Below, one piece after another: positions 9,425-18,186 of a stretch of DNA of 64,000 nt. The translations under genes were made by a program, and so were the position numbers. The notes under the pieces were generated by a model that searched no databases, was not told where the DNA came from, and saw nothing but the letters and a program-made list of their open reading frames with translations. Position 1 is the first letter of the stretch, and the number at the start of each line of letters is the position of its first letter. Origin of the DNA: an uncultured bacterium (GTDB lineage: Bacteria; Bacillota; Clostridia; UBA1381); NCBI GenBank assembly GCA_905215805.1, contig CAJMRL010000005.1, positions 56,201 to 120,200 on the forward strand. Reading direction: 5' to 3'.

Positions 9425-10891
9425 ATGAAAAGATTTACAGCCGCACTGTCGGCGATTGCGTTAATCTCATCGTTATTCACTCCCGTATATGCTTCGGAGG
9501 GGATAACCGGAGAAGAAATAAGAGAATTGCTGTATAAGTCGTCGATAGCGAACAGCGAAAACAGAGATGAAATTTTGTCATATGATTATTCAGCGCTTGA
9601 GAATGACGATATCAGCAGCATAAAAAAGCTTACGGAGCTTGGGGATATAACAAAATCCTTTGAGACATTTAAAATACCGCCGCCGTCTGCTGATTATAAC
9701 ACCTATTATGATTATAAGGAAGGAGATATTTTCGATTATTTCGAGCTCGGTTCAGAAATACGGAGTGATGACTATCATATTGAAATACCGGGCAGACCGC
9801 ATGAGTATTTTTCTGTTATGCTTTATGGCGAGCGCAGGGATTATTCGATGCACGAGATGAACTGTATCCCTAATGAGGATTTGAGTTTTGATCTGGACAG
9901 GCTTGCGGAGGTGATAAACTCTGCCGGACTCACAGGGATAAGCGATATAAAGCTTTGCCACATGAATGGTTATTTTTATTATATAAAGGCGGACGGCGGC
10001 GAATTTGAGGTAAGCGAGCGCGAGTATACGAACCCATTCAGAGACAATGAAACCTTAGAGGCATGGACGGTATATCCCTTGGGACGCTATTTTGAATTTG
10101 AAACAGACAGGATTCTTGACGGTGACAAGGCTTTTGATGACATGGTACAAAAGCTAAGGAGCGTTAAAATACCGGAGGAATTTGATATCAAGGGAGATGA
10201 AGTGCGGGAAACGAATTATTTTGAAGAATATCAAATGCAGACAAATCCATTTACCGATACCGATGGTATAGCAGCAAAGGCAGCATCACTGTTATATGAT
10301 ATGGGAGTTGTAAACGGCAGCGGGGAAGGAAAATTTGACCCTGATCAGAGCGTAACATTTGAACAGATAAATATAATGCTTAACCGGCTTATGAAAAATG
10401 ATGCAGATTATACTGAGGGCTTCAGCGGAGAGGTCGGACTTGCCGAAGCGGCGTCTATAATAGCCTTAAGGCTTCGCGGAGACTGGGAAGGACAGCTTTC
10501 TTTAGAAAATATGCTTTTTATTTATCCGTGGATAATCAACGGTATTGAAAGTATTGACGCATCAGTGCCGGTGAGCCGGGGGAATTTTGCGGTTATGCTC
10601 TGCAATGCGCTTGACCGGAATATGTACACCTACGGTATTGATTACAATGGTATAGGCAAGTACGGCAGAGGCGGTCCAAAGACAGATATATGTCTGATAG
10701 ATTATGTTAACGGCAGAAAGCTTAACGGTATGTATGCAGCGTCAAAGCAGGCGGGCGAGGAATGGATAGAAAGATACAAGAGATGGTATTTTACGACTTG
10801 CGGCGACATTATTTATGAATATTACGGCGCATACGATCCGCAGTTTGTTGAGGAAATGGAGAGCTATGGCTGGAAGAGAAAAAATCAATAA
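9425..10891 (+). CDS. Secreted protein with degenerate SLH-like region
   Basis: A 488-residue exported protein with a signal peptide (residues 1-24, ending VYASE) and a strong AAGGAG ribosome site. The first 260 residues are unassigned, acidic and rich in tyrosine. Residues about 270-325 resemble one S-layer homology repeat (ASLLYDMGVVNGSGEGKFDP then a helix), with weaker repeats after it. SLH repeats bind secondary wall polymers. It follows the BlaR1-like gene by 24 bases with no terminator between, so it is probably an output or accessory of that regulatory pair. No catalytic motif is seen. Confidence 0.7.
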   Translation: MKRFTAALSAIALISSLFTPVYASEGITGEEIRELLYKSSIANSENRDEILSYDYSALENDDISSIKKLTELGDITKSFETFKIPPPSADYNTYYDYKEGDIFDYFELGSEIRSDDYHIEIPGRPHEYFSVMLYGERRDYSMHEMNCIPNEDLSFDLDRLAEVINSAGLTGISDIKLCHMNGYFYYIKADGGEFEVSEREYTNPFRDNETLEAWTVYPLGRYFEFETDRILDGDKAFDDMVQKLRSVKIPEEFDIKGDEVRETNYFEEYQMQTNPFTDTDGIAAKAASLLYDMGVVNGSGEGKFDPDQSVTFEQINIMLNRLMKNDADYTEGFSGEVGLAEAASIIALRLRGDWEGQLSLENMLFIYPWIINGIESIDASVPVSRGNFAVMLCNALDRNMYTYGIDYNGIGKYGRGGPKTDICLIDYVNGRKLNGMYAASKQAGEEWIERYKRWYFTTCGDIIYEYYGAYDPQFVEEMESYGWKRKNQ

Positions 10892-10929
10892 TGGTTATGA
10901 AATTTTTATGAATTTCCTACAAAATATAC

Positions 10930-10958
10930 TTGACAAGTAGGAAAAAGTATGATACAAT
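10930..10958 (+). promoter_or_regulatory. Promoter of the stalk/PepSY protein
   Basis: TTGACA at 10930-10935 and TACAAT at 10953-10958, spacing 17. No BlaI-type palindrome is seen, so this gene may be expressed separately from the upstream operon. Confidence 0.75.
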
Positions 10959-10994
10959 CATCTCAATAAATATAACAGACAGGAGATGATGAAG

Positions 10995-11636
10995 ATGAAG
11001 AAAAAAATAACTGTATTGACAGCGGGCGCTCTTTGCGCGGCGAGCTTAGCGGTAGGAGCATGTGCATCCGATGTGATCAAGTCTATAGAAGCACAGCTCC
11101 GTCCGGATTTTACTGTAGTTGTGGACGGAAAAACTCAGAATTTTAAGAATGCCAACGGTGAAACAGTATATCCGGTGCTTTATGAAGGAACGACATACCT
11201 TCCGGTAAGAGCGATAGGCGAGCTTATGGGCAAAACAGTATACTGGTATGAGGATGATAAGAGGATAGAGCTTAAATCAGAGGGAACTACCGTTACTGAT
11301 GCAGATGTTATAGTACCGTCGGGAGGCTCAAATGAGACAAGACCGACTTCAAGACCAAGCACCGGCTCAGGAGGCGGATCAAGCTCCGCGTCGAAAAATA
11401 TTTATACCGGACTTGAGCCGCAGGACGGAGAAATAAGCCATCAAAGAGCAAAGGAGATCGCGCTTGAAAAGGCCGGACTTGCTGAAGCTGATGTATTTAT
11501 AGAGCAGGTAAAGCTTGAATATGACGATGGCAGAAGAGTATATGATGTTGAGTTCAGACAGGGAAGAACGGAATACTCGGCAGATATTCTTGCATCGGAC
11601 GGAACGATCATCTCATGGGATGTAGATATGGATTAA
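10995..11636 (+). CDS. Secreted stalk-domain plus PepSY protein
   Basis: A 213-residue exported protein. The signal peptide spans about residues 1-24 (LAVGACAS). Residues about 30-95 match the copper-amine-oxidase N-terminal (stalk) domain, with TFTV-like strands and the hallmark TYLPVRAIGELMG. A Ser/Gly/Thr-rich linker follows, then a PepSY domain from about 145 to the end (ISHQRAKEIALEKAGL and a DVEFRQGRTEYS strand). Stalk domains are common spacers on clostridial envelope proteins; PepSY domains often inhibit peptidases. ATG codons at 10986 and 10989 are too close to AGGAG (10981-10985), so 10995 is preferred. Its exact role is unknown. Confidence 0.8.
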   Translation: MKKKITVLTAGALCAASLAVGACASDVIKSIEAQLRPDFTVVVDGKTQNFKNANGETVYPVLYEGTTYLPVRAIGELMGKTVYWYEDDKRIELKSEGTTVTDADVIVPSGGSNETRPTSRPSTGSGGGSSSASKNIYTGLEPQDGEISHQRAKEIALEKAGLAEADVFIEQVKLEYDDGRRVYDVEFRQGRTEYSADILASDGTIISWDVDMD

Positions 11637-11652
11637 ATAATAAAGTCTAAAC

Positions 11653-11690
11653 AAATAACGCGGGCGCTTGCATTCACCCGCGTTATTTTT
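11653..11690. terminator. Terminator between convergent genes
   Basis: AAATAACGCGGG (11653-11664) pairs perfectly with CCCGCGTTATTT (11677-11688), followed by T. It sits between a plus-strand and a minus-strand gene and may serve both, better in the plus direction. Confidence 0.8.
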
Positions 11691-11727
11691 ATATGGCAGC
11701 GCGCGCTTTACGCCGCCTAATATTTGC

Positions 11728-12360
11728 TTACAGCAATTCCTTCCACCCCGTAATATAGCGGTCGGAAAGCCGTTTAAGCACATCTGTTTCGTCGGCGTTT
11801 GTTTCGTCATAGACCGCGCAGGTTCGAAACCCGGCTTCAGACGCCGATCTGATTCCCGGTACAATATCTTCATAGACTGTGCAGCATGTGGGATTTTCCC
11901 CTATGCGCCGTGCCGCAAGAAGATATATATCCGGCTTGCTTTTATTGCAGCCTACCTCGCTCGAAAATGTATAAGCATCGATATAATTTATTATGCCGGT
12001 GCGTTTAAAGGCATCTGCACACATTCCCTCATAGCCGGAGGTTGCGACTGCTATTTTTACTCCCGCATCATGGAGAGATTTGAGGTATTCGCGGGCATAC
12101 GGCTTGAGAGCTATATTATACTTATACTCCTCCGCGACCATTGAGCGGAATTGAGCGTACATTTCATCAAAGCTCATTTTAAGATTATACTTCTCGTTTA
12201 TTAGGGGAAGACTTTCCTCAAGCGTCATATCCTTATAAGAAGCTGCCTGCTCGTCCGAAAGCGTGAGTCCATGGGCTCGAAAAAAGCGGTCTGTGACCTT
12301 GTGCCAAACTCCCATAGAATCAAGCAAGACGCCGTCAACATCAAAGATAGCGCCCCTCAT
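11728..12360 (-). CDS. HAD-superfamily phosphatase (beta-phosphoglucomutase-like)
   Basis: A 210-residue hydrolase of HAD subfamily IA. Motif I is FDVDGVLLDS at the N terminus (nucleophile Asp and +2 Asp), motif II is ATSGYE, and motif IV is YEDIVPGI with the GCNKSKPDIY Lys-Pro-Asp segment before it. Family members dephosphorylate sugar phosphates or isomerise beta-glucose-1-phosphate; the substrate cannot be told. The open frame extends 31 codons upstream, but the start at 12360 has an AGGTGAT ribosome site and puts motif I where the family has it. A second HAD gene lies near 43700. Confidence 0.85.
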   Translation of the reverse strand: MRGAIFDVDGVLLDSMGVWHKVTDRFFRAHGLTLSDEQAASYKDMTLEESLPLINEKYNLKMSFDEMYAQFRSMVAEEYKYNIALKPYAREYLKSLHDAGVKIAVATSGYEGMCADAFKRTGIINYIDAYTFSSEVGCNKSKPDIYLLAARRIGENPTCCTVYEDIVPGIRSASEAGFRTCAVYDETNADETDVLKRLSDRYITGWKELL

Positions 12361-12510
12361 AAAATCACCTCGTATCTGTAATATAGGAGTCCGGCAATAC
12401 GGCTCCGTATTTTTTACATAATATATTATACTATATTTACCGAAATTTTTCAAGTGAAATTTTTGTTTTAAACAGCCGCTAAGTGTATTTATAGGTACAG
12501 AAGTATCGGT

Positions 12511-14748
12511 TTATTCATTTTTTTGCTCTGATATGGCATGTATTGCGGCGAGTTTCTCGTCAAGGCTGGTATATCGCTGTCTGTATGTGTTGTTTAGCGT
12601 CATATTTATAACCGTTTTCTCGCTCCCGACAAGAACCACCATGTTCTTTGCCCTTGTGACAGCGGTATAAAACAGATTTCGGCTCATCAGCATTGGGTTA
12701 AACATGCAAACCGGCATAATGACAGTATGAAATTCACTGCCCTGACTCTTATGGACCGTAATCGCATATGCCAAGTCAAGCTCGTCAAGATTTGTAAACG
12801 GATATTCAACCTTTTTATCCTCGTCAAATATTATCGTCATTGATTTTGCATTGTTGTCTATGGTTCTTATTATACCCATATCACCGTTAAAGATGCCCAT
12901 GCTTTCTTCTCCGGTATCGATACGTACATATACCATATCATAGTTGTTTTTTGTCTGCATTACCTTGTCGCCTGTGCGGTATATGGTGTTTCCGTAGCGA
13001 TGCTCCTGCTTTTCGTGATTGGGCGGATTTATCTGTGACTGCAGCAGCTTATTTAAATTAACAGTTCCGGCTATGCCCTTTTTGGTAGGAGAAAGGACCT
13101 GTATATCGGTCAGGGGATTTATTCCATAGCTTTTTGGCAGACGATTGCAATATAGATCGATAACCGTAGAAGCCGACTGCTCCGGAGTTGATCGGCGCAA
13201 AAAGAAAAAGTCGCTGCTTCTTACCTTAAGCTCCGGCAGCTCTCCGCGGTTTATTTTATGTGCGTTCACTATTATAAGGCTTTCCTGCGCCTGACGGAAA
13301 ATGCGGTCGAGCTTTATGACAGGAACCGCTCCGCTTGATATTATATCCTTTAGGACATTCCCGGCTCCTACAGACGGGAGCTGGTCGCTGTCGCCGCATA
13401 ATATGAGTCTTGCTCCGTATTTTACGGCGTGTAAAAATGACGACATGAGCTGTATATCCACCATGCTGACCTCATCTAAAATTATAACGTCCGCCCGCAA
13501 TGGATTTTCCTCGTCATGAGTAAATATCTGCATGCCGCCGTTCATCTGCGTTCCCAAAAGGCGATGTATAGTTTTTGCTTCAAGTCCGGTGACCTGAGAC
13601 ATGCGCTTTGCCGCGCGTCCGGTCGGAGCCGCAAGGGCGATAGAAAGCTTCATGGAGCTTAAAAGCTCTATTATTGTGGTTATAGTCGTGGTTTTTCCGG
13701 TACCCGGACCTCCGGTAAGTATCATAAGCCCTGTTGAAAGCGCCGAGATAACGGCGTTTTTCTGCTGGGCGGCGAGCGTTATTTCTGAGTGCTGTTCAAA
13801 GTCGGCAATAGCCTTTTCCGCGTCAGCTATGCTCATGGTATACTTCTGCGTGTGTCCTGCCATAGAGACAAGGCGGCGCGCAACGTAATATTCCGCTTCA
13901 TAGTATGGGTGGAGATAATATACCGTTTCGCCATGAACCGTATCGGCAATAATGCTTCTGTTGGAAATAAGCTCCGACAAAGCTCCGTCGACCTCGTTTT
14001 CGGTTACTCTGAGCTTATATGCGGCATCGTCAATCAGGACGGTGCGCGGAAGGTAGGTGTGACCGTTTTGATATGCGGCGTCACGCAGAATATATCTTAT
14101 GCCGGAGCTTATGCGTGCCGGTGAATTTTTGGGCAGTCCCATATCGAAAGCTATCGTATCCGCGGTATTAAAAGATATTCCCTCGACCCTGTCAGCGAGA
14201 ATATACGGATTTGCCTTTATAAGAGAGACTGAATTTGTTCCCAAAATAGTATTTACCCTTACTGCTGTAGCCGGGGATATATTGTATTTTTGCAAAAATA
14301 TCACGATTGACTGCATTGACTGCTGCTGAGCATATGCTTCGCTCATTTTATGAGCCTTTTCTTTGGATATTCCCTTTATTTTAGCCACCTTGTCGGGCTG
14401 GGAGAGCAGTATATCGAGGGTTTCCTCTCCGAATTCGGCTATAAGCTTCTGAGCCGTTGCCGAGCGGATACCGGGTATAATTCCGGAGGAGAGAAAGCGC
14501 AGTATAGATTCTTCATCGGTGGGGCGGCGGGTTTCGTAGTATATAACTCTGAACTGCTCTCCGTAATCGGGATGCGTGATCCAGCTTCCCGAAAGAGTGA
14601 CAGTTTCACCTTCGGAAAGATAGGGCATGGTTCCAGTGGCGGTAACAAGCCCGTCGTCTCCGCAGTCTATATCACAGATTGTATAGCCGTTGTCTTGGTT
14701 TGAATATATTATTTCTTCGACAACTCCCGAAACTGTGACAGTTTCCAT
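12511..14748 (-). CDS. recD2: RecD2-type DNA helicase
   Basis: A 745-residue superfamily 1B 5'-3' DNA helicase of the RecD2 family, found in bacteria without RecBCD and linked to recombination and fork maintenance. It has an N-terminal OB-like region, helix-hairpin-helix motifs near residues 90-160 (SSGIIPGIRSATAQKLI), Walker A GGPGTGKTTT near 345, Walker B VIILDEVSMVD, and the C-terminal UvrD-like motif YAITVHKSQGSEF with VTRAKNMVVL. Length fits the family. The first ATG (14757) abuts AAAGGA, so the ATG at 14748 is favoured. It is followed upstream on the same strand by the decarboxylase gene, 42 bases away, which may be cotranscribed. Confidence 0.93.
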   Translation of the reverse strand: METVTVSGVVEEIIYSNQDNGYTICDIDCGDDGLVTATGTMPYLSEGETVTLSGSWITHPDYGEQFRVIYYETRRPTDEESILRFLSSGIIPGIRSATAQKLIAEFGEETLDILLSQPDKVAKIKGISKEKAHKMSEAYAQQQSMQSIVIFLQKYNISPATAVRVNTILGTNSVSLIKANPYILADRVEGISFNTADTIAFDMGLPKNSPARISSGIRYILRDAAYQNGHTYLPRTVLIDDAAYKLRVTENEVDGALSELISNRSIIADTVHGETVYYLHPYYEAEYYVARRLVSMAGHTQKYTMSIADAEKAIADFEQHSEITLAAQQKNAVISALSTGLMILTGGPGTGKTTTITTIIELLSSMKLSIALAAPTGRAAKRMSQVTGLEAKTIHRLLGTQMNGGMQIFTHDEENPLRADVIILDEVSMVDIQLMSSFLHAVKYGARLILCGDSDQLPSVGAGNVLKDIISSGAVPVIKLDRIFRQAQESLIIVNAHKINRGELPELKVRSSDFFFLRRSTPEQSASTVIDLYCNRLPKSYGINPLTDIQVLSPTKKGIAGTVNLNKLLQSQINPPNHEKQEHRYGNTIYRTGDKVMQTKNNYDMVYVRIDTGEESMGIFNGDMGIIRTIDNNAKSMTIIFDEDKKVEYPFTNLDELDLAYAITVHKSQGSEFHTVIMPVCMFNPMLMSRNLFYTAVTRAKNMVVLVGSEKTVINMTLNNTYRQRYTSLDEKLAAIHAISEQKNE

Positions 14749-14789
14749 TGATTTCATTCCTTTCCGTTATGCTGTTGTTGATCAACGTT

Positions 14790-16148
14790 TTATACAACCG
14801 CTATTTTATCTCCCTCAAGTCCGGTTATTGATGCGCCGATGCTTTTCAGATAGCTTATATAAACGATCTGCTGAGGCGATATTGATTCTCCGGCGCATAT
14901 TATAGGTATTCCGGGCGGATATGCCGTAACCGTTGAGGCGCTTATTCTGCCGGCGGCGGCACTCAGAGAAATTATGCCGCTGTCGGAATAAAAGGCTTTT
15001 TGCGGATAGATTTTAGTTCCCTGAGCCGGCGGCTGCAAAAATTTTATCTGCTTGAGTCTTACGGAAAAGCTGTCTACAATATCATTGAGAGCGTTAAAAA
15101 GTGTCATAAAATCATCTCCGGTATTTGAAACCGTAGCGATCAGCACAATATTTACCATATCCGCCATCTCAACATCAATACCATACTTTTGTGAAAGCTG
15201 CCTTGCTACCTCGAAGCCGGTCGTGTCATAGGCGGTAAAATTCAGAACAAGCCTTGTCGGGTCATCGTTGTCCAGAAAACGTATATATGTCACCGCTTCA
15301 AGTCTCTGACGAAAGCCGGTGCACATATCGCACAGATTTTCCCATTTACCGCTCATTTCAAGCTCAGCTCTCGCTATATCGGCGGAAGCGGCTATTACAT
15401 AAGACGGACTTGAGGTGTGGAACATACGGACTGCTTCATTCAGACGGCGTCTGTTTATGAGAGAGCCGCGAACATGAAGATATGCCGCTCCGGTAAGGGC
15501 GTTGAGTGTTTTATGCGCGCTGTTTACACAGGCGTCCGCGCCGAGACGCAGAGCATTCTTGGGGAAACGGTCCGAGACGGCGAAATGTGCTCCGTGCGCC
15601 TCGTCCACAAGCAGCGGTATCCGGCGCTTATGGCATATATCCGCAAGGCGTTCAATATCGCGGCATATTCCGTAATAGGTCGGTGAGGTCACAATAACGG
15701 CGCGTATATCGTTGAGGTCGTTGAGCGCCCGTTCTATATCGGCAAGCTGCTGCGGGATAAAGAATTCCGGATCTATGGACGTAGGTATAAGACGAAGATT
15801 ATAGCCGCAGACCGCACATGTATTTATAACGCTCATATGGCAGTCCGAAGCTGCAAGCAGAGTATCGCCGGGCGAAAGCACGGCCGCAAGCATCGCTTGT
15901 ATCCCAACGGTGGAGCCGCAGGTAAGTATATAGCTTTTATCGCTGCCGTAGGCAGCGGAGAGCAGAGAGTTTGCCTGAGTTATTGTTTCATCATCGGAAA
16001 AAAGGTTCAGAGTAGAATCAAGCTCTGTAACATCACAGCAAAGCAAATCCCCGTTGAGTCCGCGTCCGTTTTTATGCCCGGGCATAGCAAATGATATTTT
16101 ATCTGAATCGAAGTATTTTTTCAGCCTTGAATAAATAGGCGCTTCCAT
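14790..16148 (-). CDS. Orn/Lys/Arg decarboxylase-family PLP enzyme
   Basis: A 452-residue fold-type I PLP enzyme. It begins MEAPIYSRLKKYFDSDKI then MPGHKNGRG, the hallmark opening of clostridial and Bacillus YaaO/SpeA-like decarboxylases. The PLP-binding lysine is in VNSAHKTLNALTG, and VDEAHGAHF supplies the ring-stacking Asp and His. The family decarboxylates arginine, lysine or ornithine in polyamine synthesis; substrate is not determinable here. The longer open frame starts 26 codons upstream, but AGGTGA precedes the ATG at 16148. In Bacillus the homologue lies beside tmk and ricT near the origin; here ricT is 41 kb away. Confidence 0.88.
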   Translation of the reverse strand: MEAPIYSRLKKYFDSDKISFAMPGHKNGRGLNGDLLCCDVTELDSTLNLFSDDETITQANSLLSAAYGSDKSYILTCGSTVGIQAMLAAVLSPGDTLLAASDCHMSVINTCAVCGYNLRLIPTSIDPEFFIPQQLADIERALNDLNDIRAVIVTSPTYYGICRDIERLADICHKRRIPLLVDEAHGAHFAVSDRFPKNALRLGADACVNSAHKTLNALTGAAYLHVRGSLINRRRLNEAVRMFHTSSPSYVIAASADIARAELEMSGKWENLCDMCTGFRQRLEAVTYIRFLDNDDPTRLVLNFTAYDTTGFEVARQLSQKYGIDVEMADMVNIVLIATVSNTGDDFMTLFNALNDIVDSFSVRLKQIKFLQPPAQGTKIYPQKAFYSDSGIISLSAAAGRISASTVTAYPPGIPIICAGESISPQQIVYISYLKSIGASITGLEGDKIAVV

Positions 16149-16299
16149 ATTTGTCACCTCATTGTATATCTGTTCTATGTTTATATATATTATATAAAAA
16201 AATATCAAGATTGTAAAGGGAAACATTGAAATTTAAATCAAAATAGTGTATAATATCAATAGATCAATGCCGCGGGAGGCGGCGGAATGGAGGATTAAT

Positions 16300-16869
16300 A
16301 TGAACGTATATGAAGCAATAACGGCAAGAAGAACAATAAGAAAATTCAGACAGGAGCCGCTTCAGCATTATGACCTTATAAAAATTATAGACTGTGCAAG
16401 GCTTGCTCCGTTCGGAGCGAATCTGCAGCCGCTCAAATATATGATTATAGACGACAAGGCAGCCTTGGAAAAGATATATCCCATGACCAAATGGGCGGGC
16501 TATCTTCCGGCATGGCAGCCGGCGGAGAATGAAAGACCAACGGCATATATAGCTGTATTAAACGATACTTCAATAAAACCGACGGAAAAAAGCGAATGCG
16601 ACAGCGGCGCTGCCATAATGAGCATGATACTGGAGGCGCAGGAGCTGGGAATAGGAAGCTGCTGGCTTGGAGCGATTGACCGTCAGGGGATAAAGAAGCT
16701 TCTTGGGATTGAGGATAAGCTTGACGTGGTATATCTGCTTGCTTTGGGTTATCCGGCTCAGGAGGGAGACGTCTTCGAGATGCGCGATGATGATGTGCAC
16801 TATTATTTTGACGATGAAGGAAACGTATGCGTGCCTAAGAGAAAAATAAGCGATATTATAGTAAAGTAG
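16300..16869 (+). CDS. Nitroreductase-family flavoprotein
   Basis: A 189-residue FMN-dependent oxidoreductase of the nitroreductase family. The N-terminal MNVYEAITARRTIRKF contains the FMN phosphate-binding Arg-Arg-x-x-Arg region; ARLAPFGANLQPLKY and LGIGSCWLGAI are further family signatures. Members reduce nitro compounds, quinones or flavins with NAD(P)H, and in anaerobes the natural substrate is often unknown. The start at 16300 has GGAGGATTA upstream; an in-frame ATG 54 bases earlier does not. It reads divergently from the decarboxylase and is closed by a terminator before the next gene. Confidence 0.85.
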   Translation: MNVYEAITARRTIRKFRQEPLQHYDLIKIIDCARLAPFGANLQPLKYMIIDDKAALEKIYPMTKWAGYLPAWQPAENERPTAYIAVLNDTSIKPTEKSECDSGAAIMSMILEAQELGIGSCWLGAIDRQGIKKLLGIEDKLDVVYLLALGYPAQEGDVFEMRDDDVHYYFDDEGNVCVPKRKISDIIVK

Positions 16870-16883
16870 GGACAGCCGTCTCG

Positions 16884-16914
16884 GGCAGCCCCGGGCTGCC
16901 TTATTTATTTTTTA
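16884..16914 (+). terminator. Intrinsic terminator after the nitroreductase
   Basis: GGCAGCC pairs with GGCTGCC around a 3-4 base loop, followed by TTATTTATTTTTT. Confidence 0.8.
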
Positions 16915-16929
16915 ACAGGGAGGAGCAGT

Positions 16930-18075
16930 ATGGGTTTTGATAAGGTAAAAATACGGCAGATACGTAATCTTATACTTATGACCGCCGGATTGGTGCTCGT
17001 CATAATGTACAGCGGCAAAATACTGGACATGATATGGCTTGTTATAGGTATTTTATCCACGTTTATCGCCGGCGGTGCGGTAGCCTTTGTAATTAATATA
17101 CCAATGAACTTTTTTGAAAAAAAGCTTTTCGGTAAGGCTAAAAGCAAAAAGGTGCGTGCTTCCGCGCGGCCGCTGAGTCTTATTTTGGCATTGATAGTCA
17201 TATTGGCGATTATAGCGATAGTTATATCGGTGGTCATACCTCAATTGGTAAGGACGGTCACGGATCTTGGTTCAGTTGTACCGAGCGCGGTTACGCGTAT
17301 GGTGATATGGCTTGAGGCTAAATTTTCCGAATATCCTTGGGTTATAGAGCAGCTGCAAAAGATTGATGTACAGCAGTTAAATTGGGCAAGTACAGTAGAG
17401 AAAATAGTGGATTTTCTTAAGAACGGATTCGGAAGCTTTATGTCATCAACAGTAAATGCGGCGGGAAGAGTGGTAAATGCGTTTGTGCGCGCTATAATCG
17501 CTTTTATATTTGCGCTTTATGTGCTGGTGCAGAAGGAAACCCTTATATCGCAGACAAAGCGTATTATGTGCGCATATGTTCCTATGAGAACGTATTTGTG
17601 GATAAGAAAAACAGTGCGCCTTATGGCGGTCAATTTTAAGAATTTTATAACAGGACAATGCCTTGAGGCGGTAATAATAGGCGCGATGTTCGTGCTTGCG
17701 CTTACTATACTCCGTCTGCCTTATGCGCTTTTGGTAGGAGTTCTTATAGCGTTTACGGCGCTTGTTCCGATAGTGGGAAGTTTTGTCGGCTGTGTTATAT
17801 CGGCATTTTTGATGCTCATGACCTCGCCGGTCAAAATGTTGATTTTTCTTATAACATTTATCATTATCCAGCAGGTCGAGGGAAATTTGATATATCCGAA
17901 GGTGGTAGGAAATTCGGTAGGACTTCCGTCCATATGGGTATTGGCGGCGGTGAGTATAGGCTCGAGTTTGATGGGAGTGGTAGGCATGCTTACATTTATT
18001 CCGCTTATGGCGACTGCTTATACTATGATACGCGATGATGTGAATAACAGAAATAAGGGTAAGCATATAAAATAG
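16930..18075 (+). CDS. AI-2E family (YdbI/TqsA-like) membrane transporter
   Basis: A 381-residue polytopic membrane protein with about seven to eight hydrophobic helices and a larger outside loop around residues 105-180. The C-terminal segments GQCLEAVIIGAMFVLAL, RLPYALLVGVLIAFTALVPIVG and QQVEGNLIYPKVVGNSVGLP are clear AI-2E family signatures. Members have been linked to autoinducer-2 export or to Na+/H+ exchange; no luxS gene is in the window and substrate is unknown. The start has an AGGAG site 6 bases upstream. A strong terminator follows. Confidence 0.9.
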   Translation: MGFDKVKIRQIRNLILMTAGLVLVIMYSGKILDMIWLVIGILSTFIAGGAVAFVINIPMNFFEKKLFGKAKSKKVRASARPLSLILALIVILAIIAIVISVVIPQLVRTVTDLGSVVPSAVTRMVIWLEAKFSEYPWVIEQLQKIDVQQLNWASTVEKIVDFLKNGFGSFMSSTVNAAGRVVNAFVRAIIAFIFALYVLVQKETLISQTKRIMCAYVPMRTYLWIRKTVRLMAVNFKNFITGQCLEAVIIGAMFVLALTILRLPYALLVGVLIAFTALVPIVGSFVGCVISAFLMLMTSPVKMLIFLITFIIIQQVEGNLIYPKVVGNSVGLPSIWVLAAVSIGSSLMGVVGMLTFIPLMATAYTMIRDDVNNRNKGKHIK

Positions 18076-18124
18076 GGCAAAGGCTCGTTTGATTTGAATA
18101 TGAATTGATCAGCCGGGGACTGCA

Positions 18125-18162
18125 AAAAAATGATGCCTAATTATTAGACATCATTTTTTTTT
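18125..18162. terminator. Bidirectional terminator
   Basis: AAAAAATGATG (18125-18135) pairs with CATCATTTTTT (18149-18159), with an inner CTAA/TTAG stem. A and T runs on both sides let it end the AI-2E gene on the plus strand and mnmG on the minus strand. Confidence 0.85.
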
Positions 18163-18186
18163 GCAAAAAGTAACTGCAACAGCATA

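Noticed and set aside
17446..18066. 206-codon open frame on the minus strand opposite the AI-2E transporter
   Set aside because: Composition rich in Tyr, His, Arg and Lys, as expected from the reverse of a hydrophobic gene; no start signals.
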